This document shows, piece after piece, positions 9,324-18,420 of a DNA stretch of 64,000 nucleotides (its first letter is position 1; every line of letters begins with the position of its first letter). The stretch spans positions 620,001-684,000 of the forward strand of contig NC_008392.1 in the NCBI RefSeq assembly GCF_000203915.1, in the 5' to 3' direction. Both the position numbers and the translations under genes were made by a program. The notes below the pieces were generated by a model, which searched no databases, was not told where the DNA came from, and saw only the letters and a program-made list of their open reading frames with translations. The stretch comes from Burkholderia ambifaria AMMD. GTDB lineage: Bacteria > Pseudomonadota > Gammaproteobacteria > Burkholderiales > Burkholderiaceae.

Positions 9324-9344
9324 AGAACGACAAGGAGACGTTGG

Positions 9345-10913
9345 ATGAAAAAGAAGATGCTGTGCGCGCTGATCGCCGGTGCGTTGCCGGGGTTGGCCGT
9401 CGCGAGTTCGAGCGCCGAGCAGATCAGGGCGCTGCAACAGCAGCTCGCCGTGCTGCAGCGGCAGATGAGCGCGCTGCAATCGCAACTCGCCGCGAAACCG
9501 GTGGCCGCGCAGGCTTCGTCGGCCGCGGCGACGAGTACGCCCGCGGCCGACCCATCGGCGTCCGGCTACGGGCACGCGCCTGCGGTGCTGACCAACGACG
9601 ACGTGACCGAGATCCGTCAGCAGGTCGCGAACCAGCGGCTGAAGGTCGACTCGCTCACCGACGCCGCGCGCACCGGCCCGATCGCCGGGTTGTCGGTGAC
9701 CGGCTACCTCGATCCGACCTACGTGTACAACCGGGGCGCCGGCACGTCGTCGTTCCAGTTCGCGAATCACGAGAGCGCGTACACCTACTACAACAGCACG
9801 TTTGGCGACGTATTCCTCGACATCAAGAAGACGTTCGGCGTCGGGCCGAGCGCGCCGTCCGCCGAAATCACGCTGATGCCGAACCGCGGCGCCGGCCTGT
9901 CGATGATGACGGGCAGCGGCGCGAGCGGTCTCGACATCGTGAACACTGCCGTCGTCACGGTGCCGCTGTCGGGCACGACCGCGTTCATCGGCGGGCTGGT
10001 GCTCGGCTTCGGCGGCTACGAGTACCAGCAGTCGAACCAGATGCTCACGCTCACGCACAACCTGCTGTACGACTTCTCGGATCCGGGTTCGTCGATCGGC
10101 GCGGGCGGCATCAACTACCTGAGTCCGAGCGGGCAGTGGGCGTGGAAGTTCTTCGTCGGCAACGAGCAGTTCCGCAGCGCGGGCGCGGTCACGCAGACCG
10201 GCGTGAACGCACTCGGCGATCCGATCACGACGAGCAACAAGGTGCCCACCTTCACCGCGCGCGTCGACTACATGCGCGGCAGCGCGCTGGATATCGGCGG
10301 GTCGATCAACATCGGCCGCCAGACGCTGCCGAGCGCGATCGACCCGGCCACCGGCAACGTGCACTACGGCGTGGGCGGCAATGCGCCCGGCGCATACGGT
10401 GCGTTTTTCTTCGCGGAAGCCGACGCGACCTACACGCTCGCCGACGCGCAGTACAACGCGGAGTTCGACTACGGCCAGCAGCAGCACGGCGCGTTCAACG
10501 GCGGGCTTGCGCAGTGGTTCGGGTTGTCGTTGCTCGCGCATCGCAAGTTCAACGTGCCGGTGGTCGGCCGCATGGGCGCGACGTTGCGCTACGACCTGCT
10601 CGTCAACCGCAAGAATGGCGGCGGCGGATCGTCGATCGGCCTGAACGGCAACGGGATGGATCCGTACAACGGCTTCGGCATCGACGCGGACTGCCTCGCG
10701 ATGTCGAAGGCGAACGGCGGCGTCGGCTTCGAGTGCAAGGGCGCGACGCGGCAGGCGGCTGCATTCGACCTGCTGTTCTATCCGACCCAGCAAGTGACGG
10801 TCAAGGTCGAGTATCGGCACGACTGGGCGAGCAACAAGGTATTCCTGCGTCACGACGGGTCGTATGCAAAGTCGAACGACCTGCTCGCGACCCAACTCAT
10901 CTACGCGTTCTGA
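9345..10913 (+). CDS. DUF3138 family porin-like protein, 522 aa
   Basis: I recognise the Burkholderia DUF3138 family from the opening MKKKMLCALIAGALPGLAVAS signal peptide followed by a short coiled coil (QIRALQQQLAVLQRQMSALQSQLA, residues about 26-48) and an Ala/Ser linker. The remaining about 400 residues alternate aromatic and polar residues in a beta-barrel-like pattern (VTGYLDPTYVYNRGAG, VKVEYRHDWASNKVF) and end in Phe, as outer-membrane barrels do. The family function is unknown. Its placement between a polyamine importer and catabolic enzymes suggests an outer-membrane pore for the substrate; this is inference. AAGGAG lies 8 bases before the ATG. Confidence 0.8.
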   Translation: MKKKMLCALIAGALPGLAVASSSAEQIRALQQQLAVLQRQMSALQSQLAAKPVAAQASSAAATSTPAADPSASGYGHAPAVLTNDDVTEIRQQVANQRLKVDSLTDAARTGPIAGLSVTGYLDPTYVYNRGAGTSSFQFANHESAYTYYNSTFGDVFLDIKKTFGVGPSAPSAEITLMPNRGAGLSMMTGSGASGLDIVNTAVVTVPLSGTTAFIGGLVLGFGGYEYQQSNQMLTLTHNLLYDFSDPGSSIGAGGINYLSPSGQWAWKFFVGNEQFRSAGAVTQTGVNALGDPITTSNKVPTFTARVDYMRGSALDIGGSINIGRQTLPSAIDPATGNVHYGVGGNAPGAYGAFFFAEADATYTLADAQYNAEFDYGQQQHGAFNGGLAQWFGLSLLAHRKFNVPVVGRMGATLRYDLLVNRKNGGGGSSIGLNGNGMDPYNGFGIDADCLAMSKANGGVGFECKGATRQAAAFDLLFYPTQQVTVKVEYRHDWASNKVFLRHDGSYAKSNDLLATQLIYAF

Positions 10914-10939
10914 CGCGACGCCGTTAGCGATTGTCACTC

Positions 10940-12232
10940 ATGCTCAAGTTCGAAAATCAGCAACATATTCAGTCGTACTATGCAGATACCGCCAACGACC
11001 GAACCCGCCATCCATCGCTTGATGGAGCCGTGTCGGCCGACGTGTGCGTGATCGGCGGCGGGCTCACCGGCCTCACCGCGGCGCTCGATCTCGCCGAGCG
11101 CGGCCATTCGGTCGTGCTCGTCGAGGCATCACGGATCGGCTGGGGCGCCAGCGGTCGCAATGGCGGCCAGTTGATCGCCGGATACTCGTGCGACATCGAT
11201 ACGTTCTCGGCTTATCTTCCGGACGACGACGTGCGGCAGATATGGGCGATGGGGCTCGAATCGGTCGATCTCGTCCGGCAGCGGGTCGAGCGCTACGGCA
11301 TCGATTGCGACCTGACCCTCGGTTATCTGACGGCCGCGAACAAGAAGCGCCACATCGACGCGCTGCGCAAATGGCGCGACACCGCGGCGAGCCGCTTCGG
11401 CTATCGCGGCTACGAAATCGTCGAACGTGCCGACATGCGGCGCTTCGTCGCTTCGGACCGCTACGTCGGCGGCCTGCGTCATGAAGGCAGCGGCCATCTG
11501 CATCCGCTGAACTACACGCTCGGCCTCGCACGCGCGGCGCGCGCGGCCGGCGTGACGATCCACGAGGACACGCCGGCGCTCGCGCTCGAGCGCGCCGCGC
11601 CGTACCACCGCGTCAGGTGTGCGCGCGGCCACGTGGACGCCCGCTACGTCGTGCTGGCCGGCAATGCGTACCTCGGGCAGCTGGCGCCGGCGCTCGCACG
11701 CAAGATCATCCCGGTGGCGACCTACGTGATCGCGACGGAGCCGCTCGGCGCCGCACGCGCGGCCGAAACGATGCCGGCCGACGCGGCAATCAGCGACTGC
11801 AATTCGGCGCTCGACTATTTCCGGCTGACGCGCGATCGCCGGTTGCTGTGGGGCGGCAAGGCGAGCAGCTCGACGCGCACCCCGCGCGATCTCGCGCAGG
11901 CGATGCGGCACGACATGCTGAAGACGTTCCCGCAGCTCGCCGACGTACGGATCGACTACGCGTGGGGCGGCCTGATCGACGCGACGATGAATCGCGCGCC
12001 GCATTTCGGGCGGCTCGAGCCGACCGTGTATTTCGCGCAGGGCTTCTCCGGGCACGGCGTGAACGTGACCGGTCTCGCGGGGCGGCTGATCGCGGAAGCG
12101 ATCGACGCGCAGGCTGCGCGTTTCGACCTGTTCGGCCGCATTCGCCATCGCGACTTTCCGGGCGGCCGCGCGCTGCGCACGCCGATGCTGGCGCTCGCTA
12201 TGGCATGGCACCGGACGATGGATCTGCTTTGA
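10940..12232 (+). CDS. puuB: FAD-dependent amine oxidase, gamma-glutamylputrescine oxidase-like
   Basis: A DAO-family flavoprotein oxidase. The FAD-binding Rossmann motif is VCVIGGGLTGLTAALDLAERGHSVVLVEA at residues about 34-62, followed by the hallmark GWGASGRNGGQL. The C-terminal half has YAWGGLIDATMNRAPHFGRL and YFAQGFSGHGVNVTGLAGRL, both typical of PuuB/OrdL oxidases that oxidise gamma-glutamylputrescine to an aldehyde with release of ammonia and peroxide. ATG 10940 is preferred over TTG 10931. The gene lies between the importer and a PuuC-like dehydrogenase. No PuuA glutamine-putrescine ligase is in the window, so the true substrate could be a free or differently modified polyamine. Confidence 0.82.
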   Translation: MLKFENQQHIQSYYADTANDRTRHPSLDGAVSADVCVIGGGLTGLTAALDLAERGHSVVLVEASRIGWGASGRNGGQLIAGYSCDIDTFSAYLPDDDVRQIWAMGLESVDLVRQRVERYGIDCDLTLGYLTAANKKRHIDALRKWRDTAASRFGYRGYEIVERADMRRFVASDRYVGGLRHEGSGHLHPLNYTLGLARAARAAGVTIHEDTPALALERAAPYHRVRCARGHVDARYVVLAGNAYLGQLAPALARKIIPVATYVIATEPLGAARAAETMPADAAISDCNSALDYFRLTRDRRLLWGGKASSSTRTPRDLAQAMRHDMLKTFPQLADVRIDYAWGGLIDATMNRAPHFGRLEPTVYFAQGFSGHGVNVTGLAGRLIAEAIDAQAARFDLFGRIRHRDFPGGRALRTPMLALAMAWHRTMDLL

Positions 12233-12307
12233 CCCGTGCGGCGCGGCTTGCTCGACCGCGCGGCAACGAATCGTTTTGAACCATTCACTCATGCGCTGGA
12301 GGCATTC

Positions 12308-12688
12308 ATGACCCACGTCACCCATCTCGTCGACCTGATGCAGGCGCCGGCCCGGCTCACGCAAAGCCGCGTGCCGGCCGGGCTGCTGCTCGACGGCAAT
12401 CCGATGCAGACACTGTCGCATCACTACATCAGCCCGTGCGGGCAGTTCAGTTGCGGGATCTGGGAATGCACGCCCGGACGCTGGACGATCGACTACGACG
12501 AGTCGGAGTACTGCGAGATGCTGAGCGGCGTCGCGATCGTGCGCGGTGCGCACGGCGGCGAGCGCGTGCTGCGCGCCGGCGACCGCTTCGTGATTCCGCC
12601 GGGTTTTCGCGGCACGTGGGAGGTTGTCGAGACGTGCCGGAAGATCTACGCGTCGCATGCGCCGCAGGCCGAGCCGTCGCGCGCGTAG
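12308..12688 (+). CDS. Cupin-domain protein, 126 aa
   Basis: A small single-domain cupin of the COG3450 type. The core is recognisable from GIWECTPGRWTIDYDESEYCEMLSGVAIV followed by GDRFVIPPGFRGTWEVVE, which make the two conserved beta-barrel motifs. The usual metal ligands are reduced: the first motif carries Glu residues rather than a His pair, so enzymatic activity is doubtful and a ligand-binding role is more likely. ATG 12308 is supported by GGAGG six bases upstream; the longer reading from 12236 has no ribosome site. It sits between the oxidase and the amidase, as the cupin domain of PuuR-type proteins sits in other polyamine clusters, so a sensing or accessory role is plausible but unproven. 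Confidence 0.8.
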   Translation: MTHVTHLVDLMQAPARLTQSRVPAGLLLDGNPMQTLSHHYISPCGQFSCGIWECTPGRWTIDYDESEYCEMLSGVAIVRGAHGGERVLRAGDRFVIPPGFRGTWEVVETCRKIYASHAPQAEPSRA

Positions 12689-12734
12689 CGCGAGGCCAAA
12701 TCCATTCGATCGAAACATCAACGAGGAGCATCCC

Positions 12735-14150
12735 ATGACCCAGGAATTGTGGCGTCTGAGCGCGGCCGAGATGGCCGCGTACGTCGCGCGGCGCGACGTG
12801 TCGTCGACGGAACTCGTGCACAGCTGCCTGCGGCGGCTCGAGCAGGTGAACCCCGTCATCAACGCGATCGTCGACGTGCTGGCCGACAGCGCGTTGCAGG
12901 CGGCTTCCGAAGCCGATGCCGCGATCGCGCGCGGCGCGCCGGTCGGCCCGCTGCACGGCGTGCCGGTGACGGTGAAGATCAACGTCGACACGGCCGGCCG
13001 CGCGACGACGAACGGGGTGCGCGCATTTGCCGGCCTGCTCGCGCAGGAAGACAGCCCGGTGACCGCGAACCTGCGCAACGCCGGCGCGATCGTGATCGGG
13101 CGCAGCAATGCGCCGGCGTTTTCGTATCGGTGGTTCACCGACAACGAGCTGCACGGCCGCACGTCGAATCCGTGGAATCCGTCGCTGACGCCGGGCGGCT
13201 CCAGCGGCGGCGCGGCCGCCGCGGTCGCCGCCGGCATCGGCGCGATCGCGCACGGCAACGACCTCGGCGGTTCGATCCGCTACCCGGCCTACGCATGCGG
13301 CGTCGCGGGGTTGCGGCCGAGCACCGGCCGCGTGCCGGCCTACAACGCGACGCAATCGAAGGACCGTACGCTCGCCGTGCAGCTCGCGTCCGTGCAAGGG
13401 CCGCTCGCGCGCACAGTCGGCGACCTGCGCGTCGCGCTCGATGCGATGGCGGTGGGCGACGCGCGCGACGCGTGGTGGATGCCGGTCGCGCCGGTCGCTC
13501 GCGACGCGACGTTCCCGGTACGGGTTGCCGTGTGTCCGGCGCTACCCGGCGTGCCGTCGGACCCGGTGGTCGTCGAAGCGGTCCGGCAGGCCGCGCGCTG
13601 GCTGGAAGAGGCGGGCTGCGTCGTCGAGGAAGCGCAACCGCCGCGGATCGCCGAAGCGTGCACGCTGTGGCTCGACCTCGTGACGAACGAAGCGCGCAGC
13701 GGGCTCGGCGACGTGATCATGCAGCACGGCGACGCGGCGATCCGCACCGCGTTCGCGAGCCAGCGCAGGCTCGCGTCGCCGCTCGACCTCGCCGGCTACA
13801 TGAACGGCCTGGCGCGGCGGACTGCTCTTCTGCGCGACTGGCAGCAGTTCTTCACGCGTTACCCGCTGCTGCTGATGCCGGTGTCGTGTGCGCAGCCGTT
13901 CGCGATCGATGCCGACCAGCACGGCGATGACGCGATGCGCGACATCGTCGCCATGCAGGGGCCGTTGCTGGCGACGGCGCTGCTCGGGCTGCCGGGGCTG
14001 TCGGTGCCGACCGGCGTGCGCGACGGCGTGCCGACGGGCGTGCAACTCGTCGCCGGGCGCTTCCAGGAGGCGCTGTGCCTCGCCGCCGGCGAGGCGATCG
14101 AGGCGCGCGCCGGCACGTTCACGCCGATCGATCCGGTGACCGGATCGTGA
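12735..14150 (+). CDS. Amidase-signature family hydrolase, 471 aa
   Basis: An amidase-signature (AS) enzyme that hydrolyses a carboxamide bond. The Ser-cisSer-Lys triad is visible: Lys in VPVTVKINVD (about residue 79), the cis-Ser in TPGGSSGGAAAAVAAG (about residue 156), and the nucleophilic Ser in GNDLGGSIRYPAY (about residue 180). Length is typical. The ATG at 12735 follows a GAGGAG site and the cupin ends 46 bases upstream. Placed between PuuB- and PuuC-like genes, it could release glutamate from a gamma-glutamylated intermediate in place of the class I amidotransferase PuuD, or cleave an acylated polyamine. That assignment is inference; AS enzymes have broad and poorly predictable specificity. 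Confidence 0.85.
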   Translation: MTQELWRLSAAEMAAYVARRDVSSTELVHSCLRRLEQVNPVINAIVDVLADSALQAASEADAAIARGAPVGPLHGVPVTVKINVDTAGRATTNGVRAFAGLLAQEDSPVTANLRNAGAIVIGRSNAPAFSYRWFTDNELHGRTSNPWNPSLTPGGSSGGAAAAVAAGIGAIAHGNDLGGSIRYPAYACGVAGLRPSTGRVPAYNATQSKDRTLAVQLASVQGPLARTVGDLRVALDAMAVGDARDAWWMPVAPVARDATFPVRVAVCPALPGVPSDPVVVEAVRQAARWLEEAGCVVEEAQPPRIAEACTLWLDLVTNEARSGLGDVIMQHGDAAIRTAFASQRRLASPLDLAGYMNGLARRTALLRDWQQFFTRYPLLLMPVSCAQPFAIDADQHGDDAMRDIVAMQGPLLATALLGLPGLSVPTGVRDGVPTGVQLVAGRFQEALCLAAGEAIEARAGTFTPIDPVTGS

Positions 14151-14180
14151 TGACCGACTTTTGACCGGAAGGGAACACCC

Positions 14181-15671
14181 ATGAATCCATCCACATTCGA
14201 AGACTGGCAGGCCCGCGCGGCCGTGCTGCGGATCGAAGCGCGCGCGTTTATCGACGGCGACCTGTGCCACGCGCACACCGGGGCGACGTTCGCGTGCGTG
14301 AGTCCGATCGACGGCCGCGTGCTCGCGCACGTGGCCGACTGCGGCGCCGACGACGTCGATGCGGCCGTGGCGGCCGCGCGCCGCGCGTTCGACGCGCAGG
14401 CGTGGGCCGGCATGAATCCGCGTGCCCGCAAGGCCGTGCTGCAGCGCTGGGCGGCGCTGATGCGCGAGCATCGCGACGAACTTGCGCTGCTCGAGACGCT
14501 CGACACCGGAAAGCCGATTGCCGACACCACGGCCATCGACGTGCCGGCCGCCGCGCATTGCGTCGACTGGTACGCCGAAGCGATCGACAAGGTCGGCGGC
14601 GAGGTCGTGCCGGCCGACCGTCATCTCGTCGGGCTCGTCACGCGCGAGCCGATCGGCGTCGTCGCGGCGGTCGTGCCGTGGAATTTTCCGCTGTTGATGG
14701 CCGCGTGGAAATTCGCGCCGGCGCTCGCGGCCGGCAACAGCGTCGTGCTCAAGCCGTCCGAGAAGTCGCCGCTGACCGCGATTCGCGTCGCGCAGCTCGC
14801 CTGCGACGCCGGTGTGCCGCCCGGCGTGTTCAGCGTCGTGCCCGGCGGCGCCGAGCCGGGACGGCTGCTGGCGCTGCATCGCGACGTCGACTGCATCGCG
14901 TTCACCGGCTCGGCGCGCACCGGGCAGCAGATCATGGCGTGCGCCGCGCAATCGAACCTGAAGCGCGTATGGCTCGAACTGGGCGGCAAGTCGCCGAACA
15001 TCGTGCTGCCCGATTGCCCGGACCTCGATCGCGCCGCGCAGGCGGCGGCCGATGCGATCTTCTTCAACATGGGGGAAGTGTGCACGGCGGGCTCGCGCCT
15101 GCTCGTGCATCGCGACATCAAGGAGGCGTTCGTCGACCGGCTGGTCGCTGCGTCGCGACGCTTCGCACCGGGGCATCCGCTCGATCCCGCGGTGGCGATG
15201 GGCGCGATCGTCGATCGTGCGCAGCTCGAGCGCGTGATGCGCTACATCGGCATCGGACGGGAGGAAGGGCGCCTCGTGACGGGCGGAGCGCGCGTGCGCG
15301 AGGACACGGGCGGGTTCTATGTCGAGCCGACCGTGTTCGAGGTCGACGCGCACGCGACGATCGCGCGCGAGGAGATCTTCGGGCCGGTGCTGTCGGTGAT
15401 CGCGTTCGACGACGTCGACACGGCCGTACGCATCGCCAACGATACCGAGTACGGGCTCGCGGCGGCCGTGTGGTCGGCCGACCTCGCGACGGCACACACG
15501 GTCGCGCGGCGCCTGCGTGCCGGCACGGTGTGGGTCAACTGCTACGGCGACGGCGGCGACGACATGAACTTCCCGTTCGGCGGCTACAAGCAGTCGGGCA
15601 ACGGTCGCGACAAGTCGCTGCACGCGCTCGACAAATACACCGAGCTCAAATCGACGATCGTGCGGTTGTGA
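14181..15671 (+). CDS. puuC: Aldehyde dehydrogenase, PuuC-like
   Basis: An NAD(P)-dependent aldehyde dehydrogenase of 496 residues. The catalytic Cys lies in MGEVCTAGSRLLV and the general-base Glu in RVWLELGGKSPNIVLP; the cofactor-binding FTGSARTGQQI and the VVPWNFPLLMAAWK segment are intact, as is the C-terminal FGGYKQSGNGRDKS. Sequence and context fit gamma-glutamyl-gamma-aminobutyraldehyde or aminoaldehyde dehydrogenase (PuuC), which would oxidise the aldehyde made by the upstream oxidase. It is the last gene of the polyamine block, starting 30 bases after the amidase. Other aminoaldehydes remain possible substrates. Confidence 0.85.
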   Translation: MNPSTFEDWQARAAVLRIEARAFIDGDLCHAHTGATFACVSPIDGRVLAHVADCGADDVDAAVAAARRAFDAQAWAGMNPRARKAVLQRWAALMREHRDELALLETLDTGKPIADTTAIDVPAAAHCVDWYAEAIDKVGGEVVPADRHLVGLVTREPIGVVAAVVPWNFPLLMAAWKFAPALAAGNSVVLKPSEKSPLTAIRVAQLACDAGVPPGVFSVVPGGAEPGRLLALHRDVDCIAFTGSARTGQQIMACAAQSNLKRVWLELGGKSPNIVLPDCPDLDRAAQAAADAIFFNMGEVCTAGSRLLVHRDIKEAFVDRLVAASRRFAPGHPLDPAVAMGAIVDRAQLERVMRYIGIGREEGRLVTGGARVREDTGGFYVEPTVFEVDAHATIAREEIFGPVLSVIAFDDVDTAVRIANDTEYGLAAAVWSADLATAHTVARRLRAGTVWVNCYGDGGDDMNFPFGGYKQSGNGRDKSLHALDKYTELKSTIVRL

Positions 15672-15958
15672 CGCGGGCGGGGCGGTCGGTCGCATGTCCC
15701 GCACGCATCGGCTGCGTCGTGCATCTCGCGTTCGGTCGCGTCGGGGCGGGCGGTGGCGCGCGGCTTGGCGCATGGCGACGGGATCAATCAATCCTGACCA
15801 CCTTGCGCACCAGCCCGATGACGTCCCGCCGTCCGTCCGGCATTCAATGTTGGTACGATCGCGCGTATCGTCCACGCCGGCGTCGCTCGCCGCCGGTTCA
15901 TCGGCCGCGCGGCTACCCGGTACCGCAGTAGCGCGGCCACGTTCGGGAGAAGCGGTTC

Positions 15959-16330
15959 ATGCTGCAGGCGTTCGCGGTCTTGCTGACCTTCCAGTGTCTC
16001 GGGGAAGGCGTGTCCTATCTGTTCGGCCTGCCGGTGCCGGGCCCCGTGATCGGCATGCTGCTGCTGTTCGGCTTCGTGATGCTGCGCCCGCAGGCGGCCG
16101 ACGCGATCGAACCGACCGCGCTCGAACTGCTGCGCCATCTGTCGCTGCTGTTCGTGCCGGCCGGCGTCGGCATCATGGTGTCGGCCGACCGCGTGCGCGG
16201 CGATGCGCTCGCGGTCGTCGTCGCGCTGGCGGTCAGCACGTCGCTCGCGATCGCCGTGACGGCGCTCGTCACGCGCGCGTTGCTGCGCCGCCAGCGGCGC
16301 GGGCACGGCGCGGCGGAGGGCACGCCGTGA
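15959..16330 (+). CDS. lrgA: CidA/LrgA family membrane protein
   Basis: A 123-residue holin-like protein with four hydrophobic segments. The family signature is clear: LPVPGPVIGMLLLFGFVML near residues 24-42, then LLRHLSLLFVPAGVGIM near 61-76. Members partner with LrgB/CidB-type proteins and affect murein hydrolase activity and, in some species, pyruvate uptake. GGGAGAAG precedes the ATG. The last four bases overlap the GTG start of the lrgB gene (GTGA at 16327-16330), so the two are translationally coupled. Which of the CidA or LrgA subgroups it belongs to is uncertain. Confidence 0.9.
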   Translation: MLQAFAVLLTFQCLGEGVSYLFGLPVPGPVIGMLLLFGFVMLRPQAADAIEPTALELLRHLSLLFVPAGVGIMVSADRVRGDALAVVVALAVSTSLAIAVTALVTRALLRRQRRGHGAAEGTP

Positions 16331-17061
16331 CGGCCTTCCCGAAACTCGGCGCGATCTGGGTCTACCTCGCCGCAACCCCGCTGCTCGGCCTGACGATCAC
16401 GCTGATCGCCTACCTGATTGCACAGGCCGTCTATGCACGCGCACGCTTCAACCCGCTCGCGAACCCGGTGCTGATCGCGGTCGCGCTGATCGTCGTGCTG
16501 CTGACGATCACGCACACGCCGTATCCGACGTATTTCGAGGGCGCGCAGTTCGTCCACTTCCTGCTCGGCCCGGCGACCGTCGCGCTGGCGCTGCCGCTGT
16601 ACCGCCAGTGGTCGAAGCTGCGGCGCGCCGCGGTGCCGCTGCTCGTCGGGCTGCTGGCGGGCTCGCTGACCGCGATCGTGTCGGCGGTCGGCATCGCCGC
16701 GCTGTTCGGCGCGTCGCACCAGACGATCGCGTCGCTCGCGCCGAAATCCGCGACCACGCCGATCGCGATGGCCGTCGCGCAGGCGATCGGCGGGATTCCG
16801 TCGCTGACCGCGGTGCTGGTGATCTCGACGGGGATTTTCGGCGCCGTGTGCGCACGCGGGATCCTGAACGCGCTGCGTATCGAGGAGCCGGCCGTGCGCG
16901 GTTTCGCGCTCGGCGTCGCATCGCACGGGATCGGCACCGCGCGCGCGTTCCAGGTCAGCGAGGAGGCCGGCGCGTTCGCCGGGCTCGGGATGGGGCTGAA
17001 CGGCGTGCTGACCGCGTTCATCGTGCCGATCCTGCTGCCGGTGCTGTCGCGCTGGATCTGA
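16327..17061 (+). CDS. lrgB: LrgB/CidB family membrane protein
   Basis: A 244-residue polytopic inner-membrane protein with at least six hydrophobic segments, read from GTG 16327, which overlaps the lrgA stop. Conserved LrgB features are the HFLLGPATVALALPLYRQW segment (about residues 76-94), the SLAPKSATTPIAMAVAQAIGG stretch (about 137-157) and GVASHGIGTARAFQ (about 196-209). It forms a pair with the preceding gene and probably acts in the same membrane complex. The open frame upstream of the GTG overlaps lrgA in a different frame and is not part of the gene. Confidence 0.92.
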   Translation: MTAFPKLGAIWVYLAATPLLGLTITLIAYLIAQAVYARARFNPLANPVLIAVALIVVLLTITHTPYPTYFEGAQFVHFLLGPATVALALPLYRQWSKLRRAAVPLLVGLLAGSLTAIVSAVGIAALFGASHQTIASLAPKSATTPIAMAVAQAIGGIPSLTAVLVISTGIFGAVCARGILNALRIEEPAVRGFALGVASHGIGTARAFQVSEEAGAFAGLGMGLNGVLTAFIVPILLPVLSRWI

Positions 17062-17294
17062 GCGGCGGCGCGCGTGAGGCCTATCGGTTTCCCTGATGAC
17101 GGCGGGCGCCGCGCCGGCCGGCCGGGCGCCCGCCGCGCACGTATCGCTACCGTTATCAGGAGAATTCAGGAACCGGCACGGACATTCGTGCGACGATCGG
17201 CTAACGTTGCATCGGCGCCGTCGTCGCACGCCGACACCCGTCGCGTGCGTGCCGGCGTTGACCCACATCCAACAATCGACAAGGAGAACCGGCG

Positions 17295-17618
17295 ATGACG
17301 AAGTTTCGCGTGGTTTCGGTGGCAGTGGCAGTAACGGCGTCGTTCGGTCTGCTGTTGACCGCGGCGCCGGCGGCATACGCGCAGGATCCGGCGTCCGCGC
17401 CGACGCAGAAGCAGCTCGACAAGGCGCAGAAGAAGGCCGCCCGCAAGGCCGCCCGCGCGCGCCATGCGAAGGACCTGAACGCGATCGGCACGGGCAGCGG
17501 CTACCGGCTGACCAACGACCAGAGCAACTACCCGCAGAACGCGGTGGAAAAGGCGCCCGCGACGAAGGCGGCGCCGGCTCCCGCCCCGGCTCCTGCAGCG
17601 CCCGCATCGGGCCAGTAA
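17295..17618 (+). CDS. Small secreted Lys/Ala-rich protein, 107 aa
   Basis: Not recognised as a named family. The ATG is preceded by AAGGAG. A signal peptide is evident (MTKFRVVSVAVAVTASF to AYAQD), then a lysine-alanine repeat region (QLDKAQKKAARKAARARHAKDLN), a short GTGSGYRLTNDQSNYPQNA segment and an Ala/Pro-rich tail. The mature protein of about 80 residues is strongly basic and likely disordered, in the periplasm or cell wall space. A DUF4148-like relation is possible but not shown. A strong hairpin follows within 40 bases, so the gene is probably monocistronic. Confidence 0.7.
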   Translation: MTKFRVVSVAVAVTASFGLLLTAAPAAYAQDPASAPTQKQLDKAQKKAARKAARARHAKDLNAIGTGSGYRLTNDQSNYPQNAVEKAPATKAAPAPAPAPAAPASGQ

Positions 17619-17654
17619 CGGCCGGCGTTCGCGGCCGGTGTTCGCGCAATGACA

Positions 17655-17681
17655 AACGGCGCCGGTTCGACCGGCGCCGTT
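17655..17681. terminator. Hairpin terminator after the small secreted protein
   Basis: A perfect 12-bp stem AACGGCGCCGGT with a three-base TCG loop and its complement. It lies 37 bases after the stop of the plus-strand secreted protein and 71 bases beyond the 3' end of the convergent wrbA gene, so it can serve both. The tail is only weakly T-rich. Confidence 0.6.
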
Positions 17682-17751
17682 CGTTCGTGTGCGTGCCGCG
17701 CAGGCGGAACGCGCCGCGGTCCCGGGCTTGCCGGGGCCGGCGGCACCCGCG

Positions 17752-18354
17752 TTACGACGCGAGCTTCACGGCCAGTTCCGCGACGTGCTTGCCCTGGTAG
17801 CGCGCGATGTCGAGTTCGTTCGCACTCGGCTGACGGCTGCCGTCCGCGCCCGCGAGCGTGGTCGCGCCGTACGGCGTGCCGCCCGTGATCTCGCTCATGT
17901 TGACGAGCCCGCTGCATGCGTAGGGCACGCCCACGATCACCATCCCCTGGTGCAGTAGCGTCGTGTGGAACGACGTGATGGTCGTTTCCTGGCCGCCGTG
18001 CTGCGTGCCGGTCGACGCGAACACGCTGCCGATCTTGCCGACGAGCGCGCCCTTCATCCACAGGCCGCCGGTCTGGTCGAGGAACGTGCGCATCTGGCCG
18101 GCCATGTTGCCGAAGCGGGTCGGCGTGCCGAAGATGATCGCGTCGTAGTTCGGGAGCTCGTCCACGGTGGCGACGGGCGCGGCCTGGTCGACCTTCACGC
18201 CGATGGCCTTTGCCTGGTCGGCGGGGATGGTTTCCGGCACGCGCTTGAGCGTGACCTCGACGCCGGGCACCGATTTCGCGCCTTCCGCGATGTGCTGCGC
18301 CATCGTTTCGACGTGCCCGTAGGACGAGTAGTAAAGAACGAGTACCTTGGCCAT
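17752..18354 (-). CDS. wrbA: NAD(P)H:quinone oxidoreductase, WrbA type
   Basis: A flavodoxin-like FMN enzyme that reduces quinones by two electrons, avoiding semiquinone and superoxide formation. The FMN phosphate loop is [14 protein letters not shown] at residues 5-18, and the flavin-contact segments [27 protein letters not shown] (about 74-100) and [15 protein letters not shown] (about 111-125) are intact. The length of 200 residues is standard for WrbA. It lies downstream of the pirin gene on the same strand, with a hairpin between them, and both face a divergent LysR gene. This suggests an oxidative or quinone-stress module. Confidence 0.95.
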
Positions 18355-18380
18355 GATGCGAATCTCCGATTGATAAGGTA

Positions 18381-18403
18381 AGGCCCCGCGGTCAGCGGGG
18401 CCT
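18381..18403 (-). terminator. Hairpin between pirin gene and wrbA
   Basis: A 9-bp perfect stem (AGGCCCCGC and complement) with a five-base loop in the 66-base gap between the pirin gene and wrbA, both on the minus strand. It could attenuate or stop transcription leaving the pirin gene; the minus-strand tail (TACCTTATC) is only partly T-rich. Confidence 0.5.
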
Positions 18404-18420
18404 GGTTTTCCGAACGGGCG

